From Dugong dugon (lineage: Eukaryota > Chordata > Mammalia > Sirenia > Dugongidae): DNA of 64,000 nt. A program made the translations under genes and the position numbers. Of this stretch, positions 33,721 through 44,504 are shown piece by piece (position 1 is the stretch's first letter; every line of letters begins with the position of its first letter). The DNA lies in contig CM057481.1 of assembly GCA_030035585.1 (NCBI GenBank), positions 6,659,128-6,723,127 of the forward strand. Direction: 5' to 3'. The notes under the pieces are model-generated. The model ran no database searches. It was not told the DNA's origin and worked only from the letters and a program-made list of their open reading frames with translations.

Positions 33721-34940
33721 GATTGTTGTTCTAGGCACAGCATGTGATTGCAATCATTTTTGCAGAGATGACCATTGGTTATTAGAAACTAAACATAGAT
33801 GTCATAAAAATGGATCAGTATACAAGTCCCAATTCTGCTGCCAGCGAACTTGTGTCCTTGGTCATGGTCTTCATACTTGCTAGAATGTAGACTTCTCTTG
33901 AGGGCTTTGGAATGGCTGATCTCCAAGGTCCCATCCGGCTGTAGAATTTAATGGTTTCAAGTTTTAATGCATGGAACCCATTTTAGCATCTCAAAAGTAC
34001 ACTTAGACATGCAAGAATGGATCTTATTCATCAAGTTTGTTTTGTATGGATTGTTTTGATGCATGGAACTTGTACTGGCATTTCTAGTCAGCAAGGGTAA
34101 TGGCTAAGACCTCAATTTCTCTGCTCAGGCTGCAAACTTCCTTCAGTGCTCCTGAAGACATGAAACTGTGTTGTTTGTGGAAAGACGGTGAGCAGGGCTC
34201 ATAATGAATATTGGTTGAAAGGGGATTGGTGGCTTCAGGGTACAGCATTTTTCTGTGATTACTTTAAAAAATGTAATCTGTGGTGAACTTCTAGCGAATT
34301 CTACCAAACCACTCAGGTTTAGTTCATTTTTTAAAAGAGGTTTTGGTTTGTATCCCACAGAGATAGGTCCTTGGCCTGAATGGACTTAATTGGTGTAAAA
34401 CTTTGTTGATGTGATTTGAAAAGCCCTATTTCTGAACTTTTAAGTGTATTTTGTGAACCCTTACATCTCCCATTACTATTCATCTAAATTGGCCCTGTCC
34501 AGTGTTCACTGTTGATTCTCCCCAAATCCTGGGAAGGAAAAAAACAGAATTATGCTTTCTCAGGGTGGCTTTTATGTCTTTAAGCCTGGGACTGCCTCGT
34601 TTCCAATGCCAGTTAGCATGCATATTTTAGTCCTTTCTGCAAAGCTCTCCAGCGTTGGGAAGAAAACATAGAGTTAGGTGACCTTGAAATCTATACCTGA
34701 ACTCCTTCCCATATAGCAGACATGTATTGAACATTGATGGCAGGGAAGGTTGATAAAGCATATGCTTGCTCTTCCTGTATGGAAATTGGTAACTCTGATA
34801 TCAAAGACTGGGATCTGCGCCACCTTCCCTTCCTGGTTAGGCCCCGTGTCTTATCTCCTTAACTTCAGTAGTTTATAAATTTTGTGGTCTTTGCCTTGAG
34901 CTTTGTGGGAAAAGTACAAATTAGACATAAGTAATCTATT
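33721..34940. other. Single-copy DNA, no gene seen
   Basis: 1.2 kb with no recognised repeat, exon or RNA gene. The small minus-strand frame at 34143-34358 shows no motif. Confidence 0.35.
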
Positions 34941-34953
34941 GTTATAAGCATAG

Positions 34954-35110
34954 GCCCATTGCGATTGGGTTGATTCTGACTCCTAGCAACCCTATAGGAC
35001 AGTGTAAAACTGCCGCATAGAGCTTCCAAGGAGTGCCTCATGGATTTGAACTGCTGACCATTCGGTTAGCAGCCATAGCACTTAGCCAGTATGCCATCAG
35101 GGTTTCCAAG
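34954..35110 (-). mobile_element. AfroSINE-type SINE, short subfamily
   Basis: gcccattgcgattgggttga, accctataggacagtgtaaa, gaactgctgaccattcggtt, agcagccatagcacttagcc, atgccatcagggtttcc. A 13-bp target duplication with two mismatches lies at 34941-34953 and 35111-35123. Confidence 0.92.
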
Positions 35111-35123
35111 GTTATGGGCATAG

Positions 35124-35770
35124 AAATCTTAATAGTCAGTATTTACAAAGTTAAAATCTCTCTTTTCACTATTAGAATTAATGACCCAATATCATACTTA
35201 CACTGCTGTTTTCTCACAGAAATGTAATTTTGGGAAATAATAACTTTGAACCGAGGTGTATTTTATACTTTATTGGAACGTCATTTCTAGATTACTTATG
35301 TTTTCAAAGGCATTTTTATGCTTTGAAAACTGTGGGCTTAATACATTTTGTTTTGGCATCAGGGGAACCAAAATGAGATATCAGTTTGATTTAGGGTTGC
35401 TATGGAGAATATTTTAATGTTTCAATTTATTTGTTTATAATGTATTTATGTGTGCATGTACATATAGACTTCCACAGATTTCTAGTGTCATGAATGTTTT
35501 TTAATTGATTATCAGGATTTAATAATAGCCGTTTGAAACAAAGCCAATAAACAATAAAGACATATACATTTCCATTTAGTTTCCAACGACATAAGAGAAA
35601 GCAGTTTTAAAGAGTTGTATACTTTTTTCTGTATAGAAAGATTTCCTTGATGTTTTCTAATCTGTCTACTGATATCGTTCAACATTCATACTTTGATTAT
35701 CTGTCGTCATTAGTTGGCATTTATAATTCCTTAAGTGGAGATATCTTGGCCAGCAATTTAATTACATCTC
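35124..35770. other. AT-rich single-copy DNA
   Basis: No repeat or exon recognised. Contains many AT-rich hexamers and a conserved-looking 35400-35700 stretch, but nothing specific can be claimed. Confidence 0.3.
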
Positions 35771-35782
35771 ATTATTAAGTCA

Positions 35783-36011
35783 AGGAGTCCTGGTAGTTGC
35801 AATGGTTAAGTGTTCAACTGCTAACTGATAGGTTAGTGGTTTGTGGTTTGAACCCACCCAGCAGCTCCACAGGAGAAAGACCTGACACTCAGCTCCCATA
35901 AAGATTGCAGTCCCGTAACCCCTATGGGGCAGTTCTTCTCTGTCACATGGGATCACTATGAGTTGGAGTAGAATTGTTGAAAATTGGAACCTAACAACAA
36001 TAACAACAATA
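35783..36011 (+). mobile_element. AfroSINE-type SINE, long subfamily, with RTE-like tail
   Basis: Complete long copy: aggagtcctggtagttgcaa, ctgctaactgataggttagt, gctccacaggagaaagacct, ctcccataaagattgcagtc, ctatggggcagttcttctct, gggatcactatgagttggag, then a tail aacctaacaacaataacaac. Perfect 12-bp duplication attattaagtca (35771-35782 and 36012-36023). Confidence 0.95.
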
Positions 36012-36023
36012 ATTATTAAGTCA

Positions 36024-36990
36024 CAGATAGAATGACCTTGTTCTGATCACACCATTTTGTCTCAAGTATGATCTGCCCCACATGGACTGCTAAGGCTTTC
36101 TTAAAGCAGGATCTAGTATTTAACAAAAAAAAAAAAAAAAGTTCAGGAGCAGTGATCAGCAGCTAACATCCAGTTGGGATGAGGCCACCTGAGTTTCAAA
36201 GACACTTCAACCTTCATTCCAAAAGGGGAAGGGAAATGCCCACTCATTGCAGATGTGCTTTGTGCCTGGCACCATGCTGATCCAGAGATGATACTGTGCT
36301 TGATTCATCTTGGTTTATACTTAATATTTATAGTTAACTCTCTCACAACAACCTTGTAGAAAAAGGATATTTTTTTTCGCCCACTGAGTTCTAAGTATTT
36401 TCTTTTGAAGGTGATGGTAGATTTTTGGTGGTTGCTGCAGTTGTTGTTCTCACAGCTTGCTCTTCTTACCTGGGTCCTACTTTGACCAAAACAGTGGGTG
36501 ATCTGGAGAGGTGGCTATGCCAACGTCAAGCAGCCGTTCTCCTCCCTAGTGGACAGTAGTATCACTTGGTGCTTTAAAAAAACACATTTGTGTCTGCGCC
36601 AGTCCCCCGACAAATTTAGACAGTGTCTGGGATGGACCTTTAGGTGTGGATAGGTTTTACCATCTCCCGAAGTGATTCTACTATGAAACCAGAGGGAGAT
36701 CCATTGATGGAAGATTGATCAAGTAATGTAAGTCCAGCTCAGGAAGTGTGGGATGAGCCACATATCCTTCTCTCTGCTCCTCTACCCCCATGTGGCCCCA
36801 GGCACCTGACTGCTAAGACTCAGGGGTTCTTGGTGCAGGAGGCCTTGTGAGTGCCTGACCCCTTGCCCCCTACTCCGCGTCTCTCTGCCTTCCTCTCTTT
36901 ACTATTGTTTCACTGCCATATTTCTTTCATTCACACCATTTCATGTCTGTGGAAAAGCGTTCTAACCACACAATTCAATATCTAGAATAC
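36024..36990. other. Mostly single-copy DNA with possible MER5-like remnant
   Basis: An A-run of 16 lies at 36125-36140. The stretch around 36550-36700 (cagtagtatcacttggtgct, gaagtgattctactatgaaa) resembles a very old MER5/Charlie-type MITE; this is weak. 36240-36370 has an L2/MIR-like string (cacaacaaccttgtag). No gene seen. Confidence 0.3.
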
Positions 36991-37195
36991 AGCTCATTTG
37001 GAGACATACTGTGATTCAGTGAATTAAGTACAGGCTTTGGAGCTATGAAGAGCTGGCTTCATATTCAAGTTCTAGACCTTCCTTGCTAAGTCTGAGGCCC
37101 AAGTGAGGCATTCACATCTTGATGTTGGTGTCTATATCCTGTTGTGAGAACTGGAGACGTTATATTAATGTGCCTAGTTCACAGCTATACACAAG
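36991..37195 (+). mobile_element. Possible MIR remnant
   Basis: Diverged tRNA-SINE-like order: gtgattcagtgaattaagta, caggctttggagctatgaag, tcatattcaagttctagacc. It lacks clear ends. Weak call. Confidence 0.35.
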
Positions 37196-37200
37196 GAACC

Positions 37201-37684
37201 TGTGTTAGTTATCGATTGCTGCATAACAAATTGCTCCAAAAATGAGGGGCTTAAAACACCTTTATTACCTTTCAGTTTCTGTGGGTCAGGAATCTGGGTG
37301 CAGCTTATCGTTTGGCCCAGAATCTCTCACAAGCTGCAGTCAGCACAAGGCCACAGTCATCCCAAGGCTCCATCAGGAAGGATCCGCTTCCAAGCTCATT
37401 CATGTGGTTTTTGGCAAGATTCCGTTCTCCTAGGGTTGTTGAGCTGTTGGACTTAGTTTCTTAGCACATGAAGCTTTCTACAGGGCAGCCTGCTTCATCT
37501 GATAACTCAAGAGAGAAGAGCCAGGGAAGGGGAGAGAGAAGTCACATTTCAACACTGTTGGCTTATACTGTCTGTTAACAATAAGTTACGAGGTCCAGTT
37601 CTCAAGGGGAGAAGAGATGACTCTGGGCGTTGAATACCAGGAGAAGGGGATTATTAGGAGCCATGTTAGGAGCTGCCAACCACA
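37201..37684 (-). mobile_element. MaLR-type solo LTR
   Basis: Plus strand begins tgttagttatcgattgctgc-ataacaaattgctcc, the reverse complement of the typical LTR 3' end, continues ttctgtgggtcaggaatctg, ggatccgcttccaagctcat and tgttgagctgttggacttag, and ends gttgaataccaggagaaggg ... ctgccaaccaca. About 480 bp, consistent with a solo LTR. The overlapping 84- and 63-codon frames are incidental. Confidence 0.7.
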
Positions 37685-37689
37685 GTGTT

Positions 37690-38150
37690 GTTGATAGTTG
37701 CTGGTGGGTTGGCTCCAACACACGGTGGCCCCACGTACAAAGGAACGAAACGTTGCCCAGCCTTTGTGCATTGTCGCAGTGTTGGTATGCTTCACGAGCC
37801 CATTGTATAAATTTTGAGAGCCACTGTGTAAAGTTTGAGTGCCTTCCAACCTAGGGGGCTCATCTTCCTGTGTTCTGTAAGACAATATTCTCTTGTGATC
37901 CATTGGATTTTCATTGGTTGATTTTCAGAAGTAGATCACGAGGCTTTCCTTCCTAGTCTGTCTTAGTCTGGAAGCTCCACTGAAACCTGTCCGCCATGAG
38001 TGATTCTACCGGTATTTGACATACCGATGGCATAGCTTCCATCGTAACAACACACAAGCCACCACAGTACAGCAACCTGACAGATGGGCAGTGGGCCAAC
38101 CATAGTACTCCTCCCAAAAAAACATTTATTGAGTTTCTTTGGAGAATCTC
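37690..38150 (-). mobile_element. RTE-tailed afrotherian repeat (RTE 3' end or related SINE)
   Basis: The first part is the diverged reverse complement of the RTE 3' end at 30840-31012: gttgctggtgggttggctcc, ggaacgaaacgttgcccagc, ttggtatgcttcacgagccc. It then continues with a block not found in the two other RTE pieces: cttcctagtctgtcttagtc, tggaagctccactgaaacct, ggcatagcttccatcgtaac, cagcaacctgacagatgggc. This may be a distinct, longer RTE subfamily or a composite SINE. It abuts the LTR end directly. Confidence 0.55.
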
Positions 38151-40030
38151 TTAGTATAACTTCTTTGTGGTTTTTACTGCCTCTTGTATCCTGCCATATA
38201 TTTTGACTATATAAGGGCCACATGTCATATTGGAATAGTGAATTATAAAGGGTTAAAGAGCTAGCTGGGGAGACCACATGGTATCTAGTAACAGTATTGT
38301 GATAAGAACCTCAATCAGCTGATATCCTGTTGGGTCATTATCTCCTGAATTATTTTGCTACGCGATTGCACAAGCACTGAAGAGCTTCCGAAATAAAATC
38401 CTGTAGTGGGCCAGGAGGGAACAATATGAGCAGTCATTTAGAATGTGCCGCTGCAGACAGAATTGCTAAATGGCAGTTCTTTGGAACCTCTTTACCAAAC
38501 TATAGTTTGCATATCTGCCGTAACTACTTCTTATAATAAGGCGTAGCAGCTACCCTATCGTTCCATCTCCCAAACACCTGGTTCTGAAACCACCATTTCA
38601 GGAGGTTATTCTTGGGAGAACACCGACCATCATTTCTAGGCATTTCCAATTCCACATCATTAGAATAGAACCACTTTCAAGTCGGCTTCAGGCTTTAGCT
38701 TGTTATATAAATAAGTTCACAGGAATCTCAAATGCTTTACGGAAATCTGACAGCAACTATAAAAGGCTTTTGAACATTTTTGTTGCCAAAGTCCCAGGGA
38801 TTGCTGGAATCTTCGACAGCCCGTTTTAAGCTCCAATTCAGACGCTTTTTGTCAGGTTTAATAATGTGGTGAATAATTCCTTTTCTGTTAGTCGTTTTCT
38901 CTTTTATAATCCACAAGGATCTTTGAGCCATGGAATGGCTATTTTCTGGAGCTATAAATTAAAGTTCCTTTCGATCCAAAACTTGAAATGTCCTTTTAAT
39001 GTACCACTTCTGTAAATCCATTTATCTAGGTCTAAAGATTCATTAAAGTACATTTAAATGAAAGCATTATGTAGGTGTATGTCCAATCCAAAGAGCGATT
39101 ATTCTAAAATGACGGTGTCATGGAAGACATTAGATAATCCTGTGTACAGCAGGAAATTTAATAAGATGGAAATTATTTTATTTGTGGAGGATATTCCACA
39201 GCAGAATCATCTTTCTTTTCTTCCTTCTTCCCTTTCTGTTAAAGTATAAGCTAAGTCAGAAGTTTGGCCTAGGGTCCAAAGATCCCCACTGAGTCCGTGA
39301 ATAGTATTAATGCCGTCTGTAACTTGGATAGGAACAAAATTACATCTTTATTTACATTATCCTCTAACTGAAACTTAGCATTTCTTTCAAGATTGAATGT
39401 AGGCATACGCCCAGTACCATACTGGCGGTACTTGTGACTTTGTCACACATAGAAATCACAAATATCATCTAATCCTATCACAGCTATCTCAGAATATCTT
39501 TCATGCTTCTCACTCCTTTGAAAATACAGTAGTGAATAGGCCTGCTATTGAGGTCTCGTTATTTAACATCTGAAGAAAGAAGCACGTATTACTCTGTCAC
39601 ATGTATGTTTTAAAAATATTTTGAAAGCTGTTTTTCAGTATACTTTGTTTTCTCTGTAACACTATGTACTTTTTTTATTTACAAATATTGTTCTTAGAAG
39701 CAGGACATAAGCCACACTGGCTTTCTCATTTTCACCTAAAGCTGCGTGTGGCTCTATGTCGTCCCTTCCTCTTTCCTCTGACTCATCCTTTTATCTATTC
39801 ATTCTTTGATTGGTTGATTGATTCCTTTTATTCCTGACTTAGTATTTGCTGAGAGGAATAGGGCACAGCCCCTACCCTCAGGTGGCTTCCAGACTAGGCA
39901 CACCAACTCAAGAGCTATAGAACGGACCAGGAATAGGTGTTACGGTGGAGGTGCACGCTAGGCCTTGTGGAAGCAGAGAGAAGATGGGATTTATTTGAAA
40001 ATTTGTCCATTTAGTTGTTATTTGTTTTTC
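38151..40030. other. Single-copy DNA; candidate conserved non-coding region
   Basis: No transposon landmark in about 1.9 kb. 38530-39290 has balanced composition and TAAT/ATTA and TTTATAATCC-type motifs (e.g. tcaggtttaataatgtggtg, ttttaatgtaccacttctgt) without long open frames, as seen in vertebrate enhancers. 39350-39560 is similar. No exon supported. Conservation cannot be judged from one sequence. Confidence 0.35.
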
Positions 40031-40043
40031 AGTAATAATTAGA

Positions 40044-40255
40044 TGGAGTCCGTGAGTGGTGCAAATGGTTAAACACTTGACTACTAGCCAAAAGGTTGGT
40101 GTTTCAAACCCACCCAGACTCCGCTTAGGAAGACAGGCCCAGTCAATCTGCTTCTGAAAGGTCACAGCCTTGAAAATCCTATGGCGCAGTTCTACGCTAC
40201 ACACATGGGGTCCCCGTGAGTTGGAAACAACTCAATAGCTACTAACAACAGCAAC
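40044..40255 (+). mobile_element. AfroSINE-type SINE, long subfamily, with RTE-like tail
   Basis: tggagtccgtgagtggtgca, gactactagccaaaaggttg, cagtcaatctgcttctgaaa, ccttgaaaatcctatggcgc, gttctacgctacacacatgg, tgagttggaaacaactcaat, tail ctactaacaacagcaac. Perfect 10-bp duplication aataattaga (40034-40043 and 40256-40265). Confidence 0.93.
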
Positions 40256-40265
40256 AATAATTAGA

Positions 40266-40589
40266 CGTATCTTCAAATCTTTGCCTTTTCCATATGTTGT
40301 TCAGCCCTAAATGATCTACGGTCCCTGTAGCTCAAGGAGGTAAAGTGAATATTTCATTATGATTTTTTTTTTCAATGTAACATATGTGTATATATGTGTA
40401 CACACACATACACACATTGTGTTAGGACCTGAGAGGCATATAGACTGAATAAGGAGACCTGTTATTCATTGAAAAAATGCTGCATACCAAGGTCTTTGAA
40501 AACATGGAGTCATTTAATCTCTCCACCAGTCCTGTGAGACAGAGGTTGTTAGCATTCCCATCTTACAGATTTCGGGTAAAAGTATTAGA
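40266..40589. other. Spacer with TG/CA-rich microsatellite
   Basis: 40383-40416 is an alternating purine-pyrimidine stretch (catatgtgtatatatgtgta, then cacacacatacacaca). 40500-40580 resembles an old MIR/L2 core (ctgtgagacagaggttgtta). No gene. Confidence 0.5.
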
Positions 40590-41317
40590 AGGCATGGTAA
40601 CCAGCCTCTAAGATAGCCTCCAATGAGCCTCCCCTTTTTGTATTCATGTCCTTGTGTAGTCCCTACCCACACTGTGTCAGGATTGGTCTGTTTGATCAGT
40701 AGAATATCGTAGAAGTGGCAGTGTGGGACTTCTGAGGCTAGGGTATAAAAGATTACTGCCTTTGGAGGAAGCCAGTCACCACATCATAAGAAAACTTAAG
40801 CAGCCGTATGGAGAGTTCTGGAGTCCCTGGGTAGTGCAAACTATAAAACGTGCTTAGCCGCTAACCAAAAGTTGGAGGTTCAAGTCCACCCAGAGGTATC
40901 TGGGAAGAAAGATCTGGCTATCTATTTGGGAAAAGTCAGCCACTGAAAACCCGATGGAGCACAGTTCTACTCCGACATACATGGAGTTGCCATGAGGCAG
41001 AATCAACTTGACAGCAACTATTTTGGTTACGCAGAGGTTTATGTGGCAAGGAAGCGAGTCCTCCTGCCAACAGCCAGGCTTGTCAGTGAGCTGTCTTAGA
41101 AGTAAATCCTGCAGCCCCAGTCAAACTTACAGATGATTGCAGACCTGGCGGACGTTTTGACTCCAGCCTGGCAAGGTTCCTGAGCCAGAACCACTCAGCA
41201 AAGTTGCTCTGAAATTCCTGACCCATAGAAGCTGTGTGAGATAATAATTGTTTTTGTTGTTGTAAACTAGAGTTTGGGGCTAATTTGTTAAGTAGCAACA
41301 GAACACTGATACAAACA
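40590..41317 (+). mobile_element. MaLR-type LTR, split by a SINE
   Basis: Left part: tctaagatagcctccaatga, tccttgtgtagtccctaccc, ggtctgtttgatcagtagaa, gaagccagtcaccacatcat. Right part after the SINE: ggcaaggaagcgagtcctcc, cttagaagtaaatcctgcag, gagccagaaccactcagcaa, attcctgacccatagaagct, and the typical 3' end with a degenerate polyadenylation context (gtgagataataattg) and ggggctaatttgttaagtag. Non-coding solo LTR. Confidence 0.75.
40820..41028 (+). mobile_element. AfroSINE-type SINE, long subfamily, inside a MaLR LTR
   Basis: ggagtccctgggtagtgcaa, agccgctaaccaaaagttgg, ggttcaagtccacccagagg, gaaagatctggctatctatt, ctgaaaacccgatggagcac, ggagttgccatgaggcagaa. No clear target duplication found. 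Confidence 0.88.
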
Positions 41318-41350
41318 GCTACATACCTTTCCCAAGGTCATTAAAAAATA

Positions 41351-41531
41351 CAAAAAAACCACTGCAGTCGAGCCAGTTCCAACTCATAGCGACCCCAAAG
41401 GGTTTCCAAGGCTGTAGATCTCTATGGAAGTAGACTGCCACATCTTCCTCCTGTGGAACCTCCGGTGGCTTCTAACCAACCACCTTTCACTTAGCAGTCG
41501 ATCACTTTAACGGCTGTGCCACCAGAGGTCC
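41351..41531 (-). mobile_element. AfroSINE-type SINE, long subfamily
   Basis: aaaaaaaccactgcagtcga, agggtttccaaggctgtaga, gtagactgccacatcttcct, accacctttcacttagcagt, gctgtgccaccagaggtcct. The 'cctataggacagagtagaac' block is deleted, so the copy is shortened internally. Confidence 0.88.
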
Positions 41532-41573
41532 TTCATATCACTAGTAAATGACAGGCAGTGTGGGAACCCTGTT

Positions 41574-41725
41574 CTCGTTGCCAGTGAGTCAGTTCCGACT
41601 CATAGCGACCCTAAAGGACAGAGTAGAACTGCCCTATAGGGTTTCCAAAGAGCGGCTGGTGGATTCGAACTACCAACCTTTTGGTTAACAGCTGAGTTCT
41701 TAACCACTGTGCCACCAGAGCTCCC
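41574..41725 (-). mobile_element. AfroSINE-type SINE, short subfamily
   Basis: gccagtgagtcagttccgac, ctaaaggacagagtagaact, ccaaagagcggctggtggat, ccaaccttttggttaacagc, ccactgtgccaccagagctc. Well preserved, likely one of the younger copies in the window. Confidence 0.92.
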
Positions 41726-41994
41726 AGCTTCGCTGAAGAAATGTATTACTTTCCTCAGCTAAGAAGGACAGCAATGTTGACAGAGAATCCTGCGGCCCTT
41801 GTGCACTTTTTCCCCGGCAACTTCTCCTCTTTTTCTCTTTCTTCCTCTTGTACCATATGTGCGTGGTACCTGACAGTTGGTGAAGTAGCGGGACATCTAT
41901 TTCCTCATTTGATCCTCTTAAATTCTGAAACGTGATAAAGCAATATAACAAAAGCACCAGGTAAAATGTACTAAACACTTAACATACGTTCTAA

Positions 41995-42170
41995 AACCCA
42001 GGGTCGTAGAGTCAATTCTGACTCATAGTGGCCCCATACGGTTTCCAAGGCTGTAAATTTTCATGGAAGTAGACTGCTACATCTTTCTTCTGCGGAGCCA
42101 CTGATGGTTTCATACCACCAATGCTTCAATGAGCAGTCCAACGCTTTAAGCACTGCGCCACCAGGTCTGC
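41995..42170 (-). mobile_element. AfroSINE-type SINE, long subfamily
   Basis: gtcgtagagtcaattctgac, cggtttccaaggctgtaaat, gtagactgctacatctttct, gagcagtccaacgctttaag, gcgccaccaggtctgc. The 'ggacagagtagaactgcc' block is deleted. A 15-bp duplication with one mismatch lies at 41980-41994 and 42171-42185. Confidence 0.92.
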
Positions 42171-42199
42171 TAACATATGTTCTAAGCAGGTCTCTAAGT

Positions 42200-42420
42200 A
42201 TTGAAGTCAATCCCAGTAACCATCACATAGGTAATACTCATCAGTCTAATGTGACAGGAAGTGAATGAAATCTCATCTGATCTTCACAACAACCTTGTCA
42301 GGTAGGTAGGGAGGTGACATCATCCCCATTTTACAGATGACTGTTCTGAGCTCAGGGTTAAAGGGACTTTACCAAAATGACATGGTTTTTCTGTGTCAGA
42401 AGCAAAAGTAGAACCTGCTT
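42200..42420 (+). mobile_element. MIR/L2-like ancient repeat
   Basis: atctgatcttcacaacaacc, ccccattttacagatgactg, gctcagggttaaagggactt: the order seen in old mammalian MIR-family copies, heavily diverged. Immediately right of an AfroSINE. Confidence 0.5.
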
Positions 42421-43260
42421 CTCTTGATGCTGCTCATCTCCCTCCCTGCTGATAGAAAAGTGTGAGAAGATAAAAGCAGAGTCACCAGGCCAATCTGTAC
42501 AACATTTATTGGAAGAAATGCCTTCTGTGCTGGTGGAGTTACAAAAAGATCTGAGGCCTTGACATTTCTTTCGGAAGCACTTGGGTAAAGGTGATTTTAT
42601 ATTTACAGTCCCACGCTGGAGGGGGAGGAGCAGCATGCGTGGGATGGCAAGTTGATGTCTGGATTATCCCTTGACCTTTTGGTGACATTATAGAGAGAGA
42701 AAACTAAATGGAAATGTGCATCTTCACCGTGTTCTAAACCCGTTGATAGAAAACCATCATTTCAATAGCAAACACCGCCTTTCCCTGTTGCTCTTCTGTC
42801 TGATTTTTAAATAACATTTTCATTACGGTTGCTGTAGTAGGTTAGCTGGCTAGCTAGAAGGAAAACTCGGAGGCAACTCTGTTGGATACCAAAATATGTT
42901 TAAAGTTGCAAATATCAGTTTATTTGGGAAAAACAGTAGGTACTGAGAATTGTAGTAAATCACTTAGCTGATATATGCTAACATTGAAAATACCCTTTGT
43001 AAGTATTTCATTCAAAAATTCCATTCCATGCAGTAAAGTCTGCATGCTGTGTGGGTGCAAGGTACTTAGAAAGGAGAAAGATGGTTAAAAATAATAGCAA
43101 AAAGTACATTTATTTAAAGGAAAAGTATTTGCAACTGATGTCACATACATAGGGTTAATTTCCCTAATTGAGTCACAGTTTCTAGAAATTGTTATGAAAA
43201 TGATCAGGGATCCAACAGAAAAACAGCTAAAGAACATTGTGGTGGATTATAGCTTCTAAA
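42421..43260. other. Single-copy DNA, no gene seen
   Basis: No repeat landmark or exon is supported in this stretch. The minus-strand 92-codon frame at 42358-42636 has no recognisable domain. Confidence 0.35.
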
Positions 43261-43264
43261 TGCT

Positions 43265-44025
43265 CCATAGTCACATCTAAACACCCTGAGGGACTGAATC
43301 ACTGGGCTGAGGGCTATGGGAACCATGGTCTCGGGGAACATCGAGCTCAACTGGCACAACACAGTTTATAAAGAAAATGTTCTACATTCTACTTTGGTGA
43401 GTAGCATCTGGGGTCTTAAAAGCCCATGAGCAGCCATCTAAGATACTCCACTGGTCTTACCTCTTTGGGAGCAAGGGGGAATGAAGAAAACTAAGGATAC
43501 AAGGGAGACATTAGTCCAAAGGACTAATGGACCACAGCTACCAAAGCCTCTACCAGACTGAGTCCGGTACAACTAGATGGTGCCCGGCTACCACCACTGA
43601 CTGCCCTGACAGGGATCACAATAGAGGGTCCCAGACAGAGCTGGGGAAAAATAAAGAACAAAATTCTAACTCAGAAAAAAAGACCAGACTTACTGGCCTG
43701 ACAGACACTGGAGAAACCCCAAGAGTATGGCCCCTGAATACCCTTTTAGCTCAGTAATGAAGTCGCTCCTGAGGTTCCCCCTTCAGCCAAAGATTAGACA
43801 GCCTCATAAAACAAAATGAGACTAATGGGGCACAACAGCCCAGGGACAAGGACTAGAAGGCAGGAGGGGACAGGATAGCTGGAAATAGGGAACCGAAGTT
43901 CAAGAAGGGAGAGTGTTGACATGTCATGGGTTTCTTAACCAATGTCATAAAATGTGTGTACTGTTTAATGAGAAGCTAGTTTGTTCTGTAAACCTTCATC
44001 TAAAGTACAATAAAAAAAAGAAAGA
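43265..44025 (+). mobile_element. L1 3' UTR fragment
   Basis: Plus-strand L1 3' UTR, single-module type: ggactgaatcactgggctga, ggaccacagctaccaaagcc, tctaccagactgagtccggt, actagatggtgcccggctac, gacagagctggggaaaaata, and end gttctgtaaaccttcatcta followed by an A-rich tail at 44010-44028. Aligns to 12780-13565 and to the reverse complement of 19100-19600. Target duplication not identified. Confidence 0.9.
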
Positions 44026-44034
44026 AAAAATCTT

Positions 44035-44495
44035 TCCAGAGAGTAAAAATGGCCAAAACTATATTTCCAGTCCCACATGCTCTTCCAGAACCTTGCCATT
44101 CCCCATTCAGAAGAGTTCCTTCCCCCTTCACTTTGTAACTGCCTCTATAAAAGAAGGAGCCCTAGTGGCACAGTGGTTAAGAGCTATGGCTGCTAACCAA
44201 AAGATCAGCAGTTTGAATCCACCAGCCACTCCTTGGACACCCTGTGGGGCAGTTCTACTCTGTCCTATAGGATCAGAATTGATTTGACAGCAGTGGGTTT
44301 GGTTCTGGTTTTAGAAAAGAAGGCACTTAGTACTTGAGCCTTTGAACTGTACAAGCTGACACCACATGGAGTGGAGGTGAGCTATTCCCGCTGAGCTCTG
44401 CCCAAACTGCAGATTCCTGCACAAAATAATACTGTCTTGTTTTAAGCCACTATGTTTTTGTTTAATTATTTATGCAGCCATAGTTAATAAAGATG
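44035..44495 (+). mobile_element. MaLR-type LTR remnant, split by a SINE
   Basis: The right part has the LTR 3' end pattern: tgagctattcccgctgagct, ttgttttaagccactatgtt, ttatgcagccatagttaata. The left part (44040-44148) is less diagnostic. The SINE lies inside at 44158. Degenerate and non-coding. Confidence 0.5.
44158..44314 (+). mobile_element. AfroSINE-type SINE, short subfamily
   Basis: agccctagtggcacagtggt, ctgctaaccaaaagatcagc, tttgaatccaccagccactc, ctgtggggcagttctactct, gtcctataggatcagaattg, tail gcagtgggtttggttctggt. Perfect 9-bp duplication aaaagaagg (44149-44157 and 44315-44323). Confidence 0.94.
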
Positions 44496-44504
44496 ATTTC
44501 ATAG

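Noticed and set aside
37202-37456. Overlapping 84- and 63-codon frames
   Set aside because: Lie inside a MaLR LTR; no retroviral or host domain.
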